From assembly GCA_021234155.1 (NCBI GenBank), contig JAJEKV010000062.1, positions 4,593,025 through 4,657,024 on the forward strand: a stretch of 64,000 bases of DNA, written 5' to 3'. The translations under genes were made by a program, and so were the position numbers. Below the pieces are notes generated by a model. The model was not told where the DNA came from and made no database searches. It saw nothing but the letters and a program-made list of their open reading frames with translations. The DNA is from Isoetes taiwanensis (taxonomy: Eukaryota > Streptophyta > Lycopodiopsida > Isoetales > Isoetaceae). This document shows positions 22,002 through 33,626 of the stretch, piece after piece. Numbering within the stretch: the first letter of the stretch is position 1; the number at the start of each line of letters is the position of its first letter.

Positions 22002-22639
22002 CCTTCCGTTGTGATCTTTGTCCCAGGATCTAGTGGATAAAAATTTTTATGTTACATCTTTTTGTTTTTGTTTCCTATTTTCAATTTTGCACGTGTTATA
22101 CATTATGTGGAAAATGGCTTGCATGCCATTTTTTTTTTTCTGAGTTTTTGTGAAGAAACCTGTGCATATTTCCCATGCAGATTGCCTATGCCCTTTGGGA
22201 GGAGTGACTTATGCTCTTTGTTTTCCTATGCACTTTGATTGTAACTGGTGATGAGAGATCTTGCCTTTGTTTTGAACAAAGTCAAGAAAAAAAAAAATAC
22301 TAAATTTCTTTTGAATATAAAACTTGTTTACCTTCCTTTTCCAATTTGTTGTTGAAATTTTATAATATTTTATGTGTACCAATGTGAAGTCATTTGACTC
22401 GAAAATACATGTGACCTCTTTGTTCGGTTCGATAATGACGGGTTTTTTGAGCACAAAAATCGGGCCACAAACACATTTAACTTTGTATCATTTTGTAACA
22501 ATCGATTAACAAATCGAAATTAAAGAGATCCGTGAAATACAATTGATTATGAATTTCATTCTTCCGGTTTGCAAAAATTCATTCATTCAAAGGATGACAT
22601 TGCCATCCAAATTCTCAAATAGCACGTGCCTCATTTGAT

Positions 22640-23826
22640 CACCCCGCTTTTTTTAAGGACCCGTTAATGGCTTCTGTTTCATAGTAATATATTGGTGGAG
22701 GGTCTTCTTCAATTGGCAAGATATCCCAACCCTTGTCTTCCATTATACAAAAGTTCCAAAGAACACAACATACATGTATAATCTTGAGGCTTTGCCAACA
22801 TGCACGAACAAGTGTTTGAAATTCTAAATTTTTCCTTGACAATCCCAAATCCATTTTCTACACACACTCGCCCCCTCTGAGGATCCTTCATTAAACTTTC
22901 CATATGCACCCTGATTTTGAGGAAAGACTTTAAGGAGAAAGGGCCTGCTGGAATAAGCTGAATCACCTAATAGTAATGGTGAAATATTTACCTGAACTTC
23001 CTGATCAGTAGGCTGCCCTTTCTTCGTTTTACACTTTCGGGGTCACCACGAGTTCTGTAAAATTTGTTTTGAGGCAATTTTATTGTAAATGGAGCTTTTC
23101 TTGAACTGGTTGGAATCATGGATTTGAACTCGCTACGGTCACACAAACATTTATAAACAATCTGCTATGTGTAACAATTCCTTGCATGAGACATGAGTGC
23201 CTCTTATGTCTGCTGTAATAGTCTTCCCCATTGTCCTTTTTTTTGGGTTTCTTCCATAAAAAAATATGGGAACCGTCAACTGCACCATATACATTGGGCA
23301 ACCCAGTTGCATCATGGAATTCCTTAATACACTGGGTTAATCTTGCACCTGTAGGCATTGCAACAAAACGTTTGTACAGCATTGTCTTCGAAGCCAATAC
23401 AAGCGTGACTTTCTTGGTATATTTCTGCACTGTTGCTTTCCCAACATAAAATCTCTGACCGACATGTAATGGCATATCCTCGTGTGCAAGAAAATACAGA
23501 ACCATAGCAACTGCTTTCCTCGGATCAACAGGGGGCCTTACTTTAATACCGGGCCTGACAAGATAGGGCACAATTAAACCTACCAATCTCTCAAATGTGG
23601 CTCTCTTCATCCTGTAAAATTGGTGCCACATATCATCTTCAAAGGAAGCTATACAATTCCATGCGTGGTTATCGATATTATCCCATTGTGTTCTCTGCCT
23701 TGGAGCAATCCAAAATCTTCTTGGTGGTCTTCTAACCCTGCTAGAACCCGCAACCATTAACGCTGCAGATGCGCAAAAAAACATACCATTGTTGTCTTCT
23801 AAAACATCATCATCGAACAGGGTCAT
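22640..23826 (-). pseudogene. PIF/Harbinger DDE transposase, frameshifted
   Basis: ATG 23826 opens the frame. The N-terminal helical region includes FYRMKRATFERLVGLIVPYL and a helix-turn-helix-like AVAMVLYFLAHEDMPLHVGQ. The first catalytic Asp lies in NVYGAVDGSHIFLWKK (about 23275). Frame changes follow near 23120-23200 and 23000. The second Asp lies in LLLGDSAYSSRPFLLKVFP (about 22963) and the catalytic Glu in VENGFGIVKEKF (about 22858). Tail remnants run to about 22640. All three DDE positions survive across three frames, so the gene is recently broken rather than ancient. It would cut and paste the element together with the Myb-like partner. Confidence 0.85.
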
Positions 23827-24234
23827 TGGATCTTCGAGCTCGTTGAGTTCCTCTGTAATGCAAATCCGAGTGTCAAAGCCCGAAAAAGCATGGCAATCAT
23901 ACCAAGAATGACCGGATCCATGGTTTAGTGGCCGGAATCGAAAGAATATGGAGGCAAAACTAGAAATGAATTATCCCACAAAGCCCGCCGAACCAAGAAA
24001 AAACAGGGCTTGAATATCCCACAATTTGGCGAATTTGAACGTTACGATCGAATTATCCCACATTTTTCTCTCGGGGCGGAATGGATGCACGATCGAAAAC
24101 CGCAAACAGCTCAAATTACGCCAATAACAGGGTCATTAAGCCTCGAGAGACAATCGTCTCTCCTCCCTCCCAACAAAATACGCACATTTCGGGAGGAACC
24201 GTATGTGACGAGAGATGGATTTTTTTACGAGCAT

Positions 24235-24861
<627 letters not shown>

Positions 24862-24900
24862 GTACTCCGGCTCCAGCTCCGAGGACTCGTCGCTGTCGTA

Positions 24901-25425
24901 GGAGGGGGATGGTGTGACGATCATAAGATATTCGTATCATACGAACATTATACTCGTATGTACAAAAGATGGTCGTCATACGGATGCAAAAGGATAGTTG
25001 CACAGGACAAGGTTTGAACTCGCAACCTTCTAATTGCAAGTCATACACCCTTGCCAAGTGCACTACCAATATTTGTTAAAGACATTCCGTCACGTCTTTC
25101 TTATATGTGGGACTATCTCCAGGAGGTTCTAGAATATTCTAGAAATGCATGCGCGACGCTTGGCACGATCTTATCCATTGGAGTGCCGCGATCCTGACCG
25201 TTGGCCTAGATATATAAGGAGGCACCTCCTTCTTGTCGAACCATTCCGGTTCAACGCCAGTCTTGAGTCTTCTAGGCATCTGTCTCATGTTCCTGCTTGC
25301 CTTCGGGCCATTGTATTCTTGATTCCTGTTTATATATCAGATTCCTTGCCGATCTTGGTGTATTTCTTCCGTATTTCTTGCGTATTTTCCACGTATTTTC
25401 CTTGTTTTCGTGTAGGTTCATGACA
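24901..25425 (+). repeat. Polypurine tract and gypsy 3' LTR
   Basis: Purine tract aggagggggatgg (24901-24913) is followed by TGTGACGATC (24914). The LTR runs about 512 bp to a likely CA end at 25425 (ttcatgaca). A TATA box tatataagg lies at 25211-25219. An internal tRNA-like stretch occurs on the reverse strand (25007-25077). The 5' LTR is absent, so the end is judged only from the TG...CA rule. Confidence 0.75.
25007..25077 (-). other. tRNA-like sequence in the U3 part of the LTR
   Basis: The reverse strand reads ttggtagtgcacttggcaag (A-box-like D arm), a possible anticodon arm gacttgcaattagaag, then gcgagttcaaacc, close to the B-box consensus GGTTCRANNCC. Acceptor pairing is not evident, so it looks like a tRNA-derived (SINE-type) sequence rather than a working tRNA gene. 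Confidence 0.5.
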
Positions 25426-25609
25426 CCGGTGGGAAACCGTCTGGGTTCGGAGATTTCCAGCTGCCAAAGAACATAGATTGTAGATCTCGTCCTTCTCAAG
25501 ATTATGAAGTAAAAGCACATTTTCATCATGAGTAACCCTCTCCCCAAAGTCAAGATTGCTCAACCACGAAGCTAATCGAGGATGATACGAGTACGATTTC
25601 CTCAAATTA

Positions 25610-26225
25610 TTTTTCAAAACTGCCTCTTATAAATGATCTGATTTCCTGTTGATCTTCTAATATATTTGAGTTATCGTCCTTGACAGATAAAATGCTGTTG
25701 TCTGCCAATATTGCCCCAGCCATTCTGAAAAAACATTTAGAATTTTCATGGTCTAATTCAGCATACCATTTGGTATTAGAGCGAACAGCCGCACCTTTAG
25801 CCTCTTTCTCTTAAATTGCCCTGGCTTTCCCCTCTAATTCCTCCTCTATACTTTGATTGGCAATATTATACGGGTCTACTAGTAACTCCTGCTTCACCTC
25901 TCTCAAAACATTGTATAACTCTTCCTTTTCTCTTTTAAACCCTATAGCTCTGCTCTTACCCCACTTTTTTACCCGTCTTTATAAGGCTAATCTTTTCAAT
26001 CCAGACCTTCATACTGAGAGGGTTAACTTCGTTGAAGAGAAAGGAAACAAAGATCCTAAAGGGCTTACAAAATGTCTCCTTTTGAATTTAAACGGAATGT
26101 TTCCATTCTTCCTTGCAGTAGGGATGTTCTCCAAAACTAAACTTTGGGGGACATGATCAGAATGGAAGAAAGCCAACCCCCCCTCCATATAGCACCTGTC
26201 CATAAAGCACCCTTACCTACCTAAC
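25610..26225 (-). pseudogene. LINE fragment: endonuclease end and linker
   Basis: Reverse-strand reading gives DRCYMEGGLAFFHSDHVPQS (SDH motif of the endonuclease), then NIPFKFKRRHF, and after frame changes ELYNVLREVKQELLVDPYNI and ELDHENSKCFFRMAGAILAD. LINE-B has PLNIDL and MDHGNSKFFYRVAKS at the matching places, so it is the same broad family. It stops before RT at about 25610. Several stops. Confidence 0.75.
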
Positions 26226-26235
26226 CTAAGGGTCA

Positions 26236-27830
26236 GTTAGGTACATATTTCTCCAACCTCTTTTTAAGAAAACATTTAGAAGGAATAGCTAGATGCAGAG
26301 TTAGCCAGACCATCAACTGGATTTTTGGTTGACAGTAAGAGTTCCAACAGTTCTTGAAAATCCTACCAAACTCAAATCCTATCAAACTCATTAGGAGCAA
26401 TATTCCATTTCAGAGGCAACCTATCAAACTTTTCCATATGTATATAGCTTTATAAGCTTTAGAGACACTATATGATTTGCAACTTTCTTGTGTCCAATTA
26501 GAACAATCACTGATAGTACAGTCAGTAATGCCATTAATACATGTCATAATATGGTTATAGAGGACATAGTCAGCTTGAGAGGAGTTGTCAAGACATTGCA
26601 TCTCAATCAAAGTTCTCCATTTATCCATAAGCCAAAGATCTGACATAATGGAAACTCCTGCATTCTCCCATTTTCTATAGGAGTTAGGATGTTCCTCAGC
26701 AAGACAAGAAAATCCATTTTTACCAAAACTTGTAGACCAAAATAAAGAGAAAGAACCACTCTTACATTGGATAGATCTGTGCTCGAAGGTTGGTACCACT
26801 GCTTTCCAAGGCTTAAATAAAATTCTCTTCAGACTAGAAGTATTAGGCGCAGCTTTAACTGGCTGAAAAGCAGAGTCAGGTAATGCATGTTGACAATTCA
26901 ATCTGCTAAGGATCTACTTCTCTGTAGCCAAAACTTAATAAACTTCATTGCAGAAGTTTGATAAGCATTAATTTCTTTCTAGATAAACTTAACTCCTAGA
27001 GATTGAGCTTGCTTAAATAAGGATTTACATCTCAACCCCCGCTCTTTATCATGAGTCAGCTCATTCTAACTAAGGCAATGCATTCCAGACCAAATAAAAT
27101 TTCTAACGCGTCTTTCAATTAATTCACAAGATCACTTGTCAGCAATTAGAACAGAGAAAAATAAATATGCTAAAATCGAATTGGCACAACAATGATTCTT
27201 CGTGCTCTATATAAAGACTTGTTGATGCCACTGACTTTCCTTTTAATCTTGTTGACAATGTTATCCCAGGCACCTTTAACAGAGTTATTGATAGCAAGAG
27301 GAAGATCAAGGAGGATACGACTTATATTTCTAATGTTCACCTATAGATCAGGATCATCCCAAAAAAAAATTTCTATATTAAGGTAAACACCCAGAAGCAA
27401 TGCCAACTAACTGAATACAATAAAAAAGTTATATATAACTTCATTCTTTGCCTTGAGCATAATGAAAGTATCATCAGTATATTGCAAGTCAATCAGCTAT
27501 TCATTAATATCAGGCATATGAAGGCTAATGATCTGACCAGAGGCTTATAAATAGAATATGAGTCTGGCTAGAATTTCAGCCACTGTGAAAAGTTAAGGTG
27601 CCAGAGGGCAATCTTGTCTAACTCCTTTTTGAATGGAGAAGAACTCAGTAGAAGAACCATTATTTTTCAAAGCAGAATAGGCATTATAACGGAGGCATCA
27701 ACCAAGAAAGTTAGCTCAAAAGCACCATCATCGAGGAATACATGTTGAGTTTTCTGCTAGTATAGACCCCCAAGGTAAATTCCCCATTTTCATATGTCCA
27801 TTGAATTCTCTGGTAAGAGGTACCGACAAC
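26236..27830 (-). pseudogene. Degenerate LINE ORF2: RT to C-terminal region
   Basis: Right to left: RT motif GVRQDCPLAP (about 27625), LQYTDDTFIMLKAKNE (about 27440-27490; YADD changed to YTDD), thumb-like INNSVKGAWDNIVNKIKRKV (about 27230-27330), then a C-terminal piece (26901-26410) with FSLFWSTSFGKNGFSCL and SYSVSKAYKAIYIWKSL. Many stops and frame changes. Its low-coordinate end meets the next LINE fragment, which starts again at the endonuclease, so two separate insertions or a rearrangement lie side by side. Confidence 0.75.
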
Positions 27831-28084
27831 TATTATAAGCCACCTCATTTTCTACCATGCTTATTAGAGCCAGGGTTTGCATGTTCATGGTTCATGTTGG
27901 GATGCAAATGCACTGGAACTATTGTTTTGATTTTTTTTCAAAGACGGATGCACAAAGATGCTCTAGATTAGCTCCTTTAATACCAACACATATTATACCA
28001 TTCTTGAATGAAGTCCTGGTAAAACTTAGTATTTGTATATATACAGGCTATAGAGAAAACTAAAGTACTTGTTGATATAGATCA

Positions 28085-28393
28085 AATAATTTTAATTGGA
28101 AGGATAGATAGCAAGAAGTACATGCTGGCTAGTCAAGGCCACATGAAAGAGAGACAGCAACCATGACCAAATTGGCAGGACTTGGTCGCAGAGAAAAAAA
28201 TAATGCTCGAGAGTCTTAGGTTGTCGCTTATACAATGGGCAAAGTTTTGAAATATTGGGAGCAAACTTATGGACCAGCATATTAACTCGCAAAAATTTAT
28301 GAAGGATCTGCCACCACAAGGCAGAAACTTTAGAATCCCTTCTTCGCTACCTAAATCCATTGAATCCTTGATTTCGTTGAATTGTTGCCCCAT
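28085..28393 (-). pseudogene. LINE ORF2 zinc-binding C-terminal fragment
   Basis: Reads MWWQILHKFLRVNMLVHKFA, then SKLCPLYKRQPKTLEHYFFLC and VLPIWSWLL, the typical zinc-binding RT-associated region after plant LINE RT domains. It resembles LINE-G and LINE-H (WWQVIHRCLRVNRLVHK). The rest of the element is missing. Confidence 0.75.
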
Positions 28394-29607
28394 GACCTAA
28401 GCCATAACAAGTCACAGGGCTGAACCACAACCCTCAAACCTTGGCATCTGGACTACCCACAAACCGGGTCCACAGCCATACCCGCAATCGCATAGCATTT
28501 AGCGCTACCGATGGAGGATTCAAGCAAAACAAGCTCTGAGGTAAGGAACCTGCACAAGCATCACAAAACTGACAAAGCTTCTCGGCCCTGCTCTGGAACT
28601 GCAAAGTCTAAATCTGGGATTTAAACCCATAACTATCAAGAATCGCCTACACCTTCAAATCATAAACAACCCAAAAAAAAAAAAAAAAAAAAACATTTTG
28701 AAGATTCAGATGCTTAACAGTGTGCTCCATGGCTGCAAACGCTCCTCCACTGCAAAGAAAGCTCGAGCACGATTCTTTATGCATGAAAACAGACGAACAA
28801 CATCACGTTCGTATTGTTCCCAAAATTTCTTTTTTTGAACCATTGGAATTGAAGCCAAACAAAGCACCCTAAAATAGAAACAACGCCATTAAAACACATA
28901 AGCTGCTCAAACTACCTTAAAAGTACGATTTCAAATATAATACAATACAAAAATCATAGTTTCGATCATTGCCAAGGTACCCTCCTGCAATACGAAACAA
29001 ATTGTTGCAAAGTTTATGGAGCTCCTTTATATTGGACTATTTTTGCATGTTATGGAGCTTCTTTAGATTGGATATTTGAGTTCATTTGAGAAATTCATCC
29101 TATATATAAAGTCAACAAAGTGAGATGCGTATATTCTAGAATGGGACTCGCATGAAACCAACAAACCGCCTTAGACTTGCTTCTCATTCATCTCAGCAGA
29201 TTTTCTACAATGGTGGATAGTGGGTAGCCGCACACATGCGAACTACCCATAAAAATAAAGGGAAAATCCAATTATATCATTTGGACCCCAACAAAATACA
29301 ATGCTAATAGAGACTGGGCTAGTGTACTGCTTAAAAGCTTATCACCGGATTAAAAACCCAGCCCTTTCCGGGTTTTAGAGGAAAACCCTAGTGATAAGCC
29401 TTCGCAAGGGCTTGGACAAGCGGAAGGCATAAAATCGCCCCCAAAACCCACGAATGGAAAAATCGAAATGTCTGCCGCTCGCTAACCCGTTCACCGCACA
29501 TCACCAACAAAAACAACAAGACAAAACAAACCTCCCAGAGTGGAGGGGCTGATTACGCGCGTGCCACGCGATAAAAATACAATAACAAAGAAGGGGAGGA
29601 GGGTGGG
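28394..29607. other. No gene seen; A-run and short LINE 3' piece
   Basis: No coding signal. An A run of about 20 lies at 28673-28693. The stretch 29340-29410 (ggattaaaaaccc...ccgggtttt...aaaaccctagt) resembles the 3' non-coding end of LINE-E (36810-36875). A 38-bp piece at 29133-29170 recurs exactly at 29787-29824. Confidence 0.6.
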
Positions 29608-30151
29608 TTCAAAGAGAATAAGGTACTGCTGAGAGAGAAGAGGAAGCGCCGATGAGAAGTCGGGCGTAAACGCCTAAAAAAATAGCGAACTCCCAAGCGA
29701 GAATGGGCATGCGCCACCGCGATGCATGCAAAACATGCATGCTCGTCCCATTCTAGAATGGCGATCCGATGTCTCGGATCGATGGGATTCTAGAATGGGA
29801 CTCGCATGAAACCAACAAACCGCCCGAATACCAAAGGACTTCCTTCCTTAACAAACTAGAATCGAGGACGAAGGTCACAAGATGAAGGCTAAAGGCCGAA
29901 AGGACAGCATGAAAGAACGCCAAATTGGCCAAACCAGGCAGGAAGAAGCCCCTCCCCTGCCTGGAAACAATTCAAAGAGAATAAGGTACTGCTGAGAGAG
30001 AAGAGGAAGCGCCGATGAGAAGTCGAAGCAGAAACGCGCCTAAAATAGCGAACTCCCAAGCAGAATGGGCATGCGCCGCCCGCATGCATGCAAAACATGC
30101 ATGCTCGTCCCATTCTAGAATGGCGATCCGATGTCTCGGATCGATGGGATT
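29608..30151. repeat. Direct duplication of a 181-bp unit with two hairpins
   Basis: Copy one is 29608-29789, copy two 29971-30151, with few differences. Each holds gcatgcatg-caaaa-catgcatgc (9-bp stem), ccattctagaatgg (palindrome) and gatccga-tgtc-tcggatc (7-bp stem). The 180 bp between them include gaaaccaacaaaccgcc, which also occurs at 29133-29170. Confidence 0.85.
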
Positions 30152-30170
30152 TTTCAAAGGTTACCGTTTT

Positions 30171-30226
30171 TTGTTATCAACTCATATATAATTCAGTTTT
30201 GTTATCAACTCATATATAATTCAGTT
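30171..30226. repeat. Two-copy tandem repeat of about 27 bp
   Basis: ttgttatcaactcatatata-attcagt occurs twice head to tail. Confidence 0.85.
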
Positions 30227-30409
30227 TCATTTTCTGTTTGAAGGTATTTGTTTGCTGCTATTTTGTTTGAAGCTATTTGGTGGTGACACGTGTCTACAAG
30301 CAATAATAGAACCCAATAAATGCAGTGATGTCATGCTGGATTTGGTCTCAAACTTCTCATCTGAGTGATGTTTCGTGCTCTGCCGGTGCGGACCTCAGCA
30401 ACCTTAAGC

Positions 30410-31540
30410 TATTGAATTCGTCCTCTAATTAATTTTTTGCTTTCTTCCTCAACCATTAACCTTCTAATTTGTTGAGCAACATGTGCCTCAGTCCAATTTT
30501 CCAAACATCAGCAACAAATCTGCAATTGATGGGCTGCTCGGCCAAACAGGGCCAACCCAGCATGGGAATGCCTGCAATCCGCAATGCGTTAGAAATCCTC
30601 CCACGCAAGGGTGCTGCAGGACCTCAATCTGCGGTGCCCAATTAACTACAAGACCCATGTCTTTGATCTTCCTCATAAATTCATCTAGCAGATTTTTACA
30701 TGATCCGGCGATCAGATTGGTTCTGCAGACCCATAAAAATGGTTGTTTGCTTAATTCTATGCCGTATGCAAGCTGCAAAACTTGCTCGTCTTCTAAATTT
30801 GCCAGGCTTAATTACTATCAGAAGATCCAAAATGCCTGGCCGCCTTTCTTGTCGCATAAATTGTTAGGGCAGAGCAAGTTTTTAGAGTTCTTTTGCAGTC
30901 CAACAGCACAGATTTGGCCGCCTTATATGTGCGGCCTAAGTTGCTCACATTTTGGCAACGAATCTTACGTCATGACCTTCTGGAATTTTTCCGGGTTCAT
31001 ATGCTGCCTGCCATCATCATTCCACGTCGACGGCCCACAGCCCACGATCCACGGCCCAGGTTCACGGTCCACGCCCCTGTTTCATAAGCTCCGGCAGCTG
31101 CCAATCGAAGCAAGCATTAGTAGCATTAGATGTCAGAACAGCTACGGTTGAAAGCTCAAATTTCTCTGCACATCTTAAAGGCCAGACAAATAGGAAGGCG
31201 TAAAAAATAATGCAAGAAACGGGGGATTTTTTATTCAAAAGCTTGGGCAGAAGATTCTCCAGATCCGGCTCCATCTGATCGAAAGCATCTGGCGATCCTT
31301 TCGAAATTATGGAAGGAATCATCTCAGGGATGAGGGGGAGCCGGCTTGGAAGAGATTCAAAATGGAGACCAGAAGGGGCTTTTTCCATATCGAGAAGATT
31401 ATGACGGGTTTCATCAGTTACAAACGTGATTTTCAAACCAGAAGCGACAAGTCTGTGCGCTAAGTTAGATGCAATATAGGTTTGATATGGCCGTGAGCAG
31501 GGAAGGGAAGAACTACTACGTGAAACTAAGAGGACTCCAT
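30410..31540 (-). pseudogene. Family-1 UDP-glycosyltransferase pseudogene
   Basis: The reverse-strand start at ATG 31540 reads MESS, a stop, then FHVVVLPFPAHGHIKPILHL, the sugar-acceptor N-terminus of plant UGTs. After a one-base shift near 31465 comes NLAHRLVASGLKITFVTDE and a long open stretch to 31062. The middle is damaged or shortened. The C-terminal part (30778-30488) reads PFLWVCRTNLIAGSCKNLLD, MGLVVNWAPQIEVLQHPCVG and GFLTHCG, the start of the PSPG box. The box core after HCG (WNSVLE in the family) is deleted, and the next frame resumes GIPMLGWPCLAEQPINCRFV. UGTs transfer sugar from UDP-sugars to small molecules such as flavonoids and hormones. At about 1.1 kb against a usual 1.4 kb it is dead. 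It is the only host-type gene relic outside a transposon. Confidence 0.88.
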
Positions 31541-31683
31541 AGCTTCGTCGCCAGCGAGCATTGTATTTGATTTGTCCAGCGCAAGGCTATAAACCCTTAA
31601 TTCATCAAAACAGGCATGAATTATTTGTCTCTTAAGAGGGAAAATCAGTGCATTAAGCTAATATATATATTTAGCTAATATGT

Positions 31684-33215
31684 AGCATAATAACAGGGGG
31701 TTTTCTTTGTGTTTTTGTACGCTTTTCACTAAGGTTTTCCTATGATTTCGTGATGTATTCAAATGGATGTACTAATGCGTACATCTAGAGTGCACCATTT
31801 CTGAGCCATTGATTTTATCCTTTTTTTTTCTAATGGTCAACAACCAATGGCTCACAACTAAAGCCCTTTTTTTGTGCGTGTGGTGCATAATGGTCAACAA
31901 CCAATGGCTCACAACAAAAGCCCTCTTTTTGTGTGTGTGGTGCATAATGGGCACATGAAGGGCTTGAAGGGCGCATGTAGTGCAGTTTTCCCGCCAACAA
32001 CACATTTCTTATCATAACGTTTGATCCAGAGCTCTGTTTGAGATGATTTTTATTGCTTTGGAAAGCTCTCTCCGAGATCTTTTTGATAGTGTATGATATG
32101 ATATGTTTGGTTAAGTTATCTATGCTAAAACAGTAATTTTTTGGCCGGGTTTGGTAGGCTTTCACATCCTACCAGCTGATTAATACAGGATTGCGCTATT
32201 GGATATTGTTTTATGGCTCATTCCGAATGAAGCTTGCAAAAAATTACCATGCATTCTTAGATTTTGAGGCAGTTATTAAGCAAATTCCAAGGCTTCTAGA
32301 TCCTTGTGCTAACAAGCAGAGTGTGTGGTGCATAATGGGCACATGAAGGGCTTGAAGGGCGATGTAGTGCGGTTTCCCTTGGCAACACATTTCTTATTAT
32401 AACTTTTGATCCGAGCTTTGTTTGAGATGATTTTTTATTACGTTGGAAAGCTCTCTCCCAGATCTTTTTGATAGTGTATGATATGGATATGTTTGGTTAA
32501 GTTATCTCTCTGCTAAAAAACAGCAATTTTTGGCGGGTTTGGTGGGCTTTCACATCCTACCGCCAGATTAATCTGAGGATTAGCTATTGGATATTGTTTT
32601 ATGGCTCATTCGAATGAAGCTTGCAAAAATTACCATGCATTTTTAGATTTTGAGGCGCTTTATTAAGCAAATTCCAAGGCTTCTAGATCCTTGTGCTAAC
32701 AAGCGTAAAAAGTTTTCCACTTTGGTCTCTCACCACAAGAATCCATGGAGGCCAAAGGTCGCCATTAAATTCCAGTTGAAAAATGTTTGTATATGGGTGT
32801 TGCAAACTTTATGACTTTCGAATAATGGGATCAATCTGCTCTATCTTTATGGTAACTTTTACTTATGTTCTATTTGTTTTATTGTGATGAAATTCAAAAG
32901 CTACAATTGATGAAAGCCTCAAATGAATTATAGTTTTTTCCGGTTTGAATTCTAAAATTTTGTCACACCGGGGAGGGCGTCCTAAGGCCCCCGAAGGCCA
33001 AAAAATATTTTACAACACAAACCATTAACATCCAACATATAAAAAATTAAATCCCCAACACATAACAACCAACACATAACAACCATTGACATTAACAACC
33101 AACACATAACTACCATTGACATTAATTAACACAACCATTGGGTCCAACACATTTAAATTAAAATCCCCCTTGAACCCCCTTTGGTTTGGGTGCATATTCA
33201 CACGGGGGGTGGCGT
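31684..33215 (+). repeat. Element starting with the shared tatgtagcataataacaggggg end
   Basis: The first 200 bp (31684-31850) match the reverse complement of 20700-20882: same start, then cctatgatttcgt, ctagagtgcacc and ccattgatttt. Further in (32797-33215) it matches the reverse complement of 19460-19960, including 'caccgggg' and the 'accccctttggtttgggtgca' section. The middle carries its own tandem duplication. No gene is supported. It may be one long non-autonomous element or a mosaic of two. Confidence 0.6.
31933..32705 (+). repeat. Tandem duplication of about 385 bp
   Basis: Copy one 31933-32320, copy two 32321-32705. Both begin gtgtgtggtgcataatggg and end ttgtgctaacaagc, differing by small indels and substitutions. 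A smaller 50-bp duplication (gtcaacaaccaatggctcac...) precedes it at 31838 and 31889. Confidence 0.9.
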
Positions 33216-33626
33216 AGGGCGTGAGAGCCCTCATAATTGTATTTTGCACGCATAAAAAATCAACACCATATAGTATTTCGCTTGAAATCTTATAGTATTT
33301 TGCAAATCTTGTTATACAGTATAGCAAATTTTGTACTTGCATACCCCACAAACGAGGAACTTTACGTACGGTGTAGATTAAGGAATAAGGGGCGAATATG
33401 CCTATCCAACAGCTCTCGTTGCCCGGAGTCACCCCCCGTATGAATATGCACCCAAACCAAAGGGGATTCAAGGGGGATTTTAATTTAAATGTGTTGGACC
33501 CAATGGTTGTGTTAATTAATGTCAATGGTAGCTATGTGTTGGTTGTTAATGTCAATGGTTGTTATGTGTTGGTTGTTATGTGTTGGGGGATTTAATTTTT
33601 ATATGTTGGATGTTAATGGTTTGTGA
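32797..33626. repeat. Large inverted repeat, arms of about 215-290 bp
   Basis: 33000-33215 is the reverse complement of 33430-33626 (accattaacatccaacatat... against ...atatgttggatgttaatggt). The spacer is about 33216-33340. The right arm extends further and matches 19455-19722 on the same strand. Reading frames across it encode repeated NVNGSYVLVV-like runs, which I regard as accidental. Confidence 0.85.

Larger units (their letters stand above)
16940..24140. mobile_element. PIF/Harbinger-like DNA transposon, decayed, with nested insertions
   Basis: Two hallmark genes are present: a Myb/SANT-like DNA-binding protein (17254-21279, forward) and a DDE transposase (23826-22640, reverse), arranged convergently with a small unknown ORF between them. 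In PIF/Harbinger elements both proteins are needed for transposition (family knowledge). The ends are not resolved. A 10-bp direct repeat cctcgagaga occurs at 16918-16927 and 24141-24150. A possible TTA/TAA-flanked imperfect inverted end lies near 16948 and 24137. Neither is convincing, so the limits are approximate. Confidence 0.6.

Noticed and set aside
30171-30226. CRISPR-like or direct-repeat array
   Set aside because: Only two copies without spacers, in a plant genome; a simple tandem duplication.
33025-33525. 166-codon reverse frame with repeated NVNGSYVLVV-like runs
   Set aside because: It crosses the palindrome and its repeats come from the tandem ttgttatgtgttgg DNA repeat; both strands give the same peptides.
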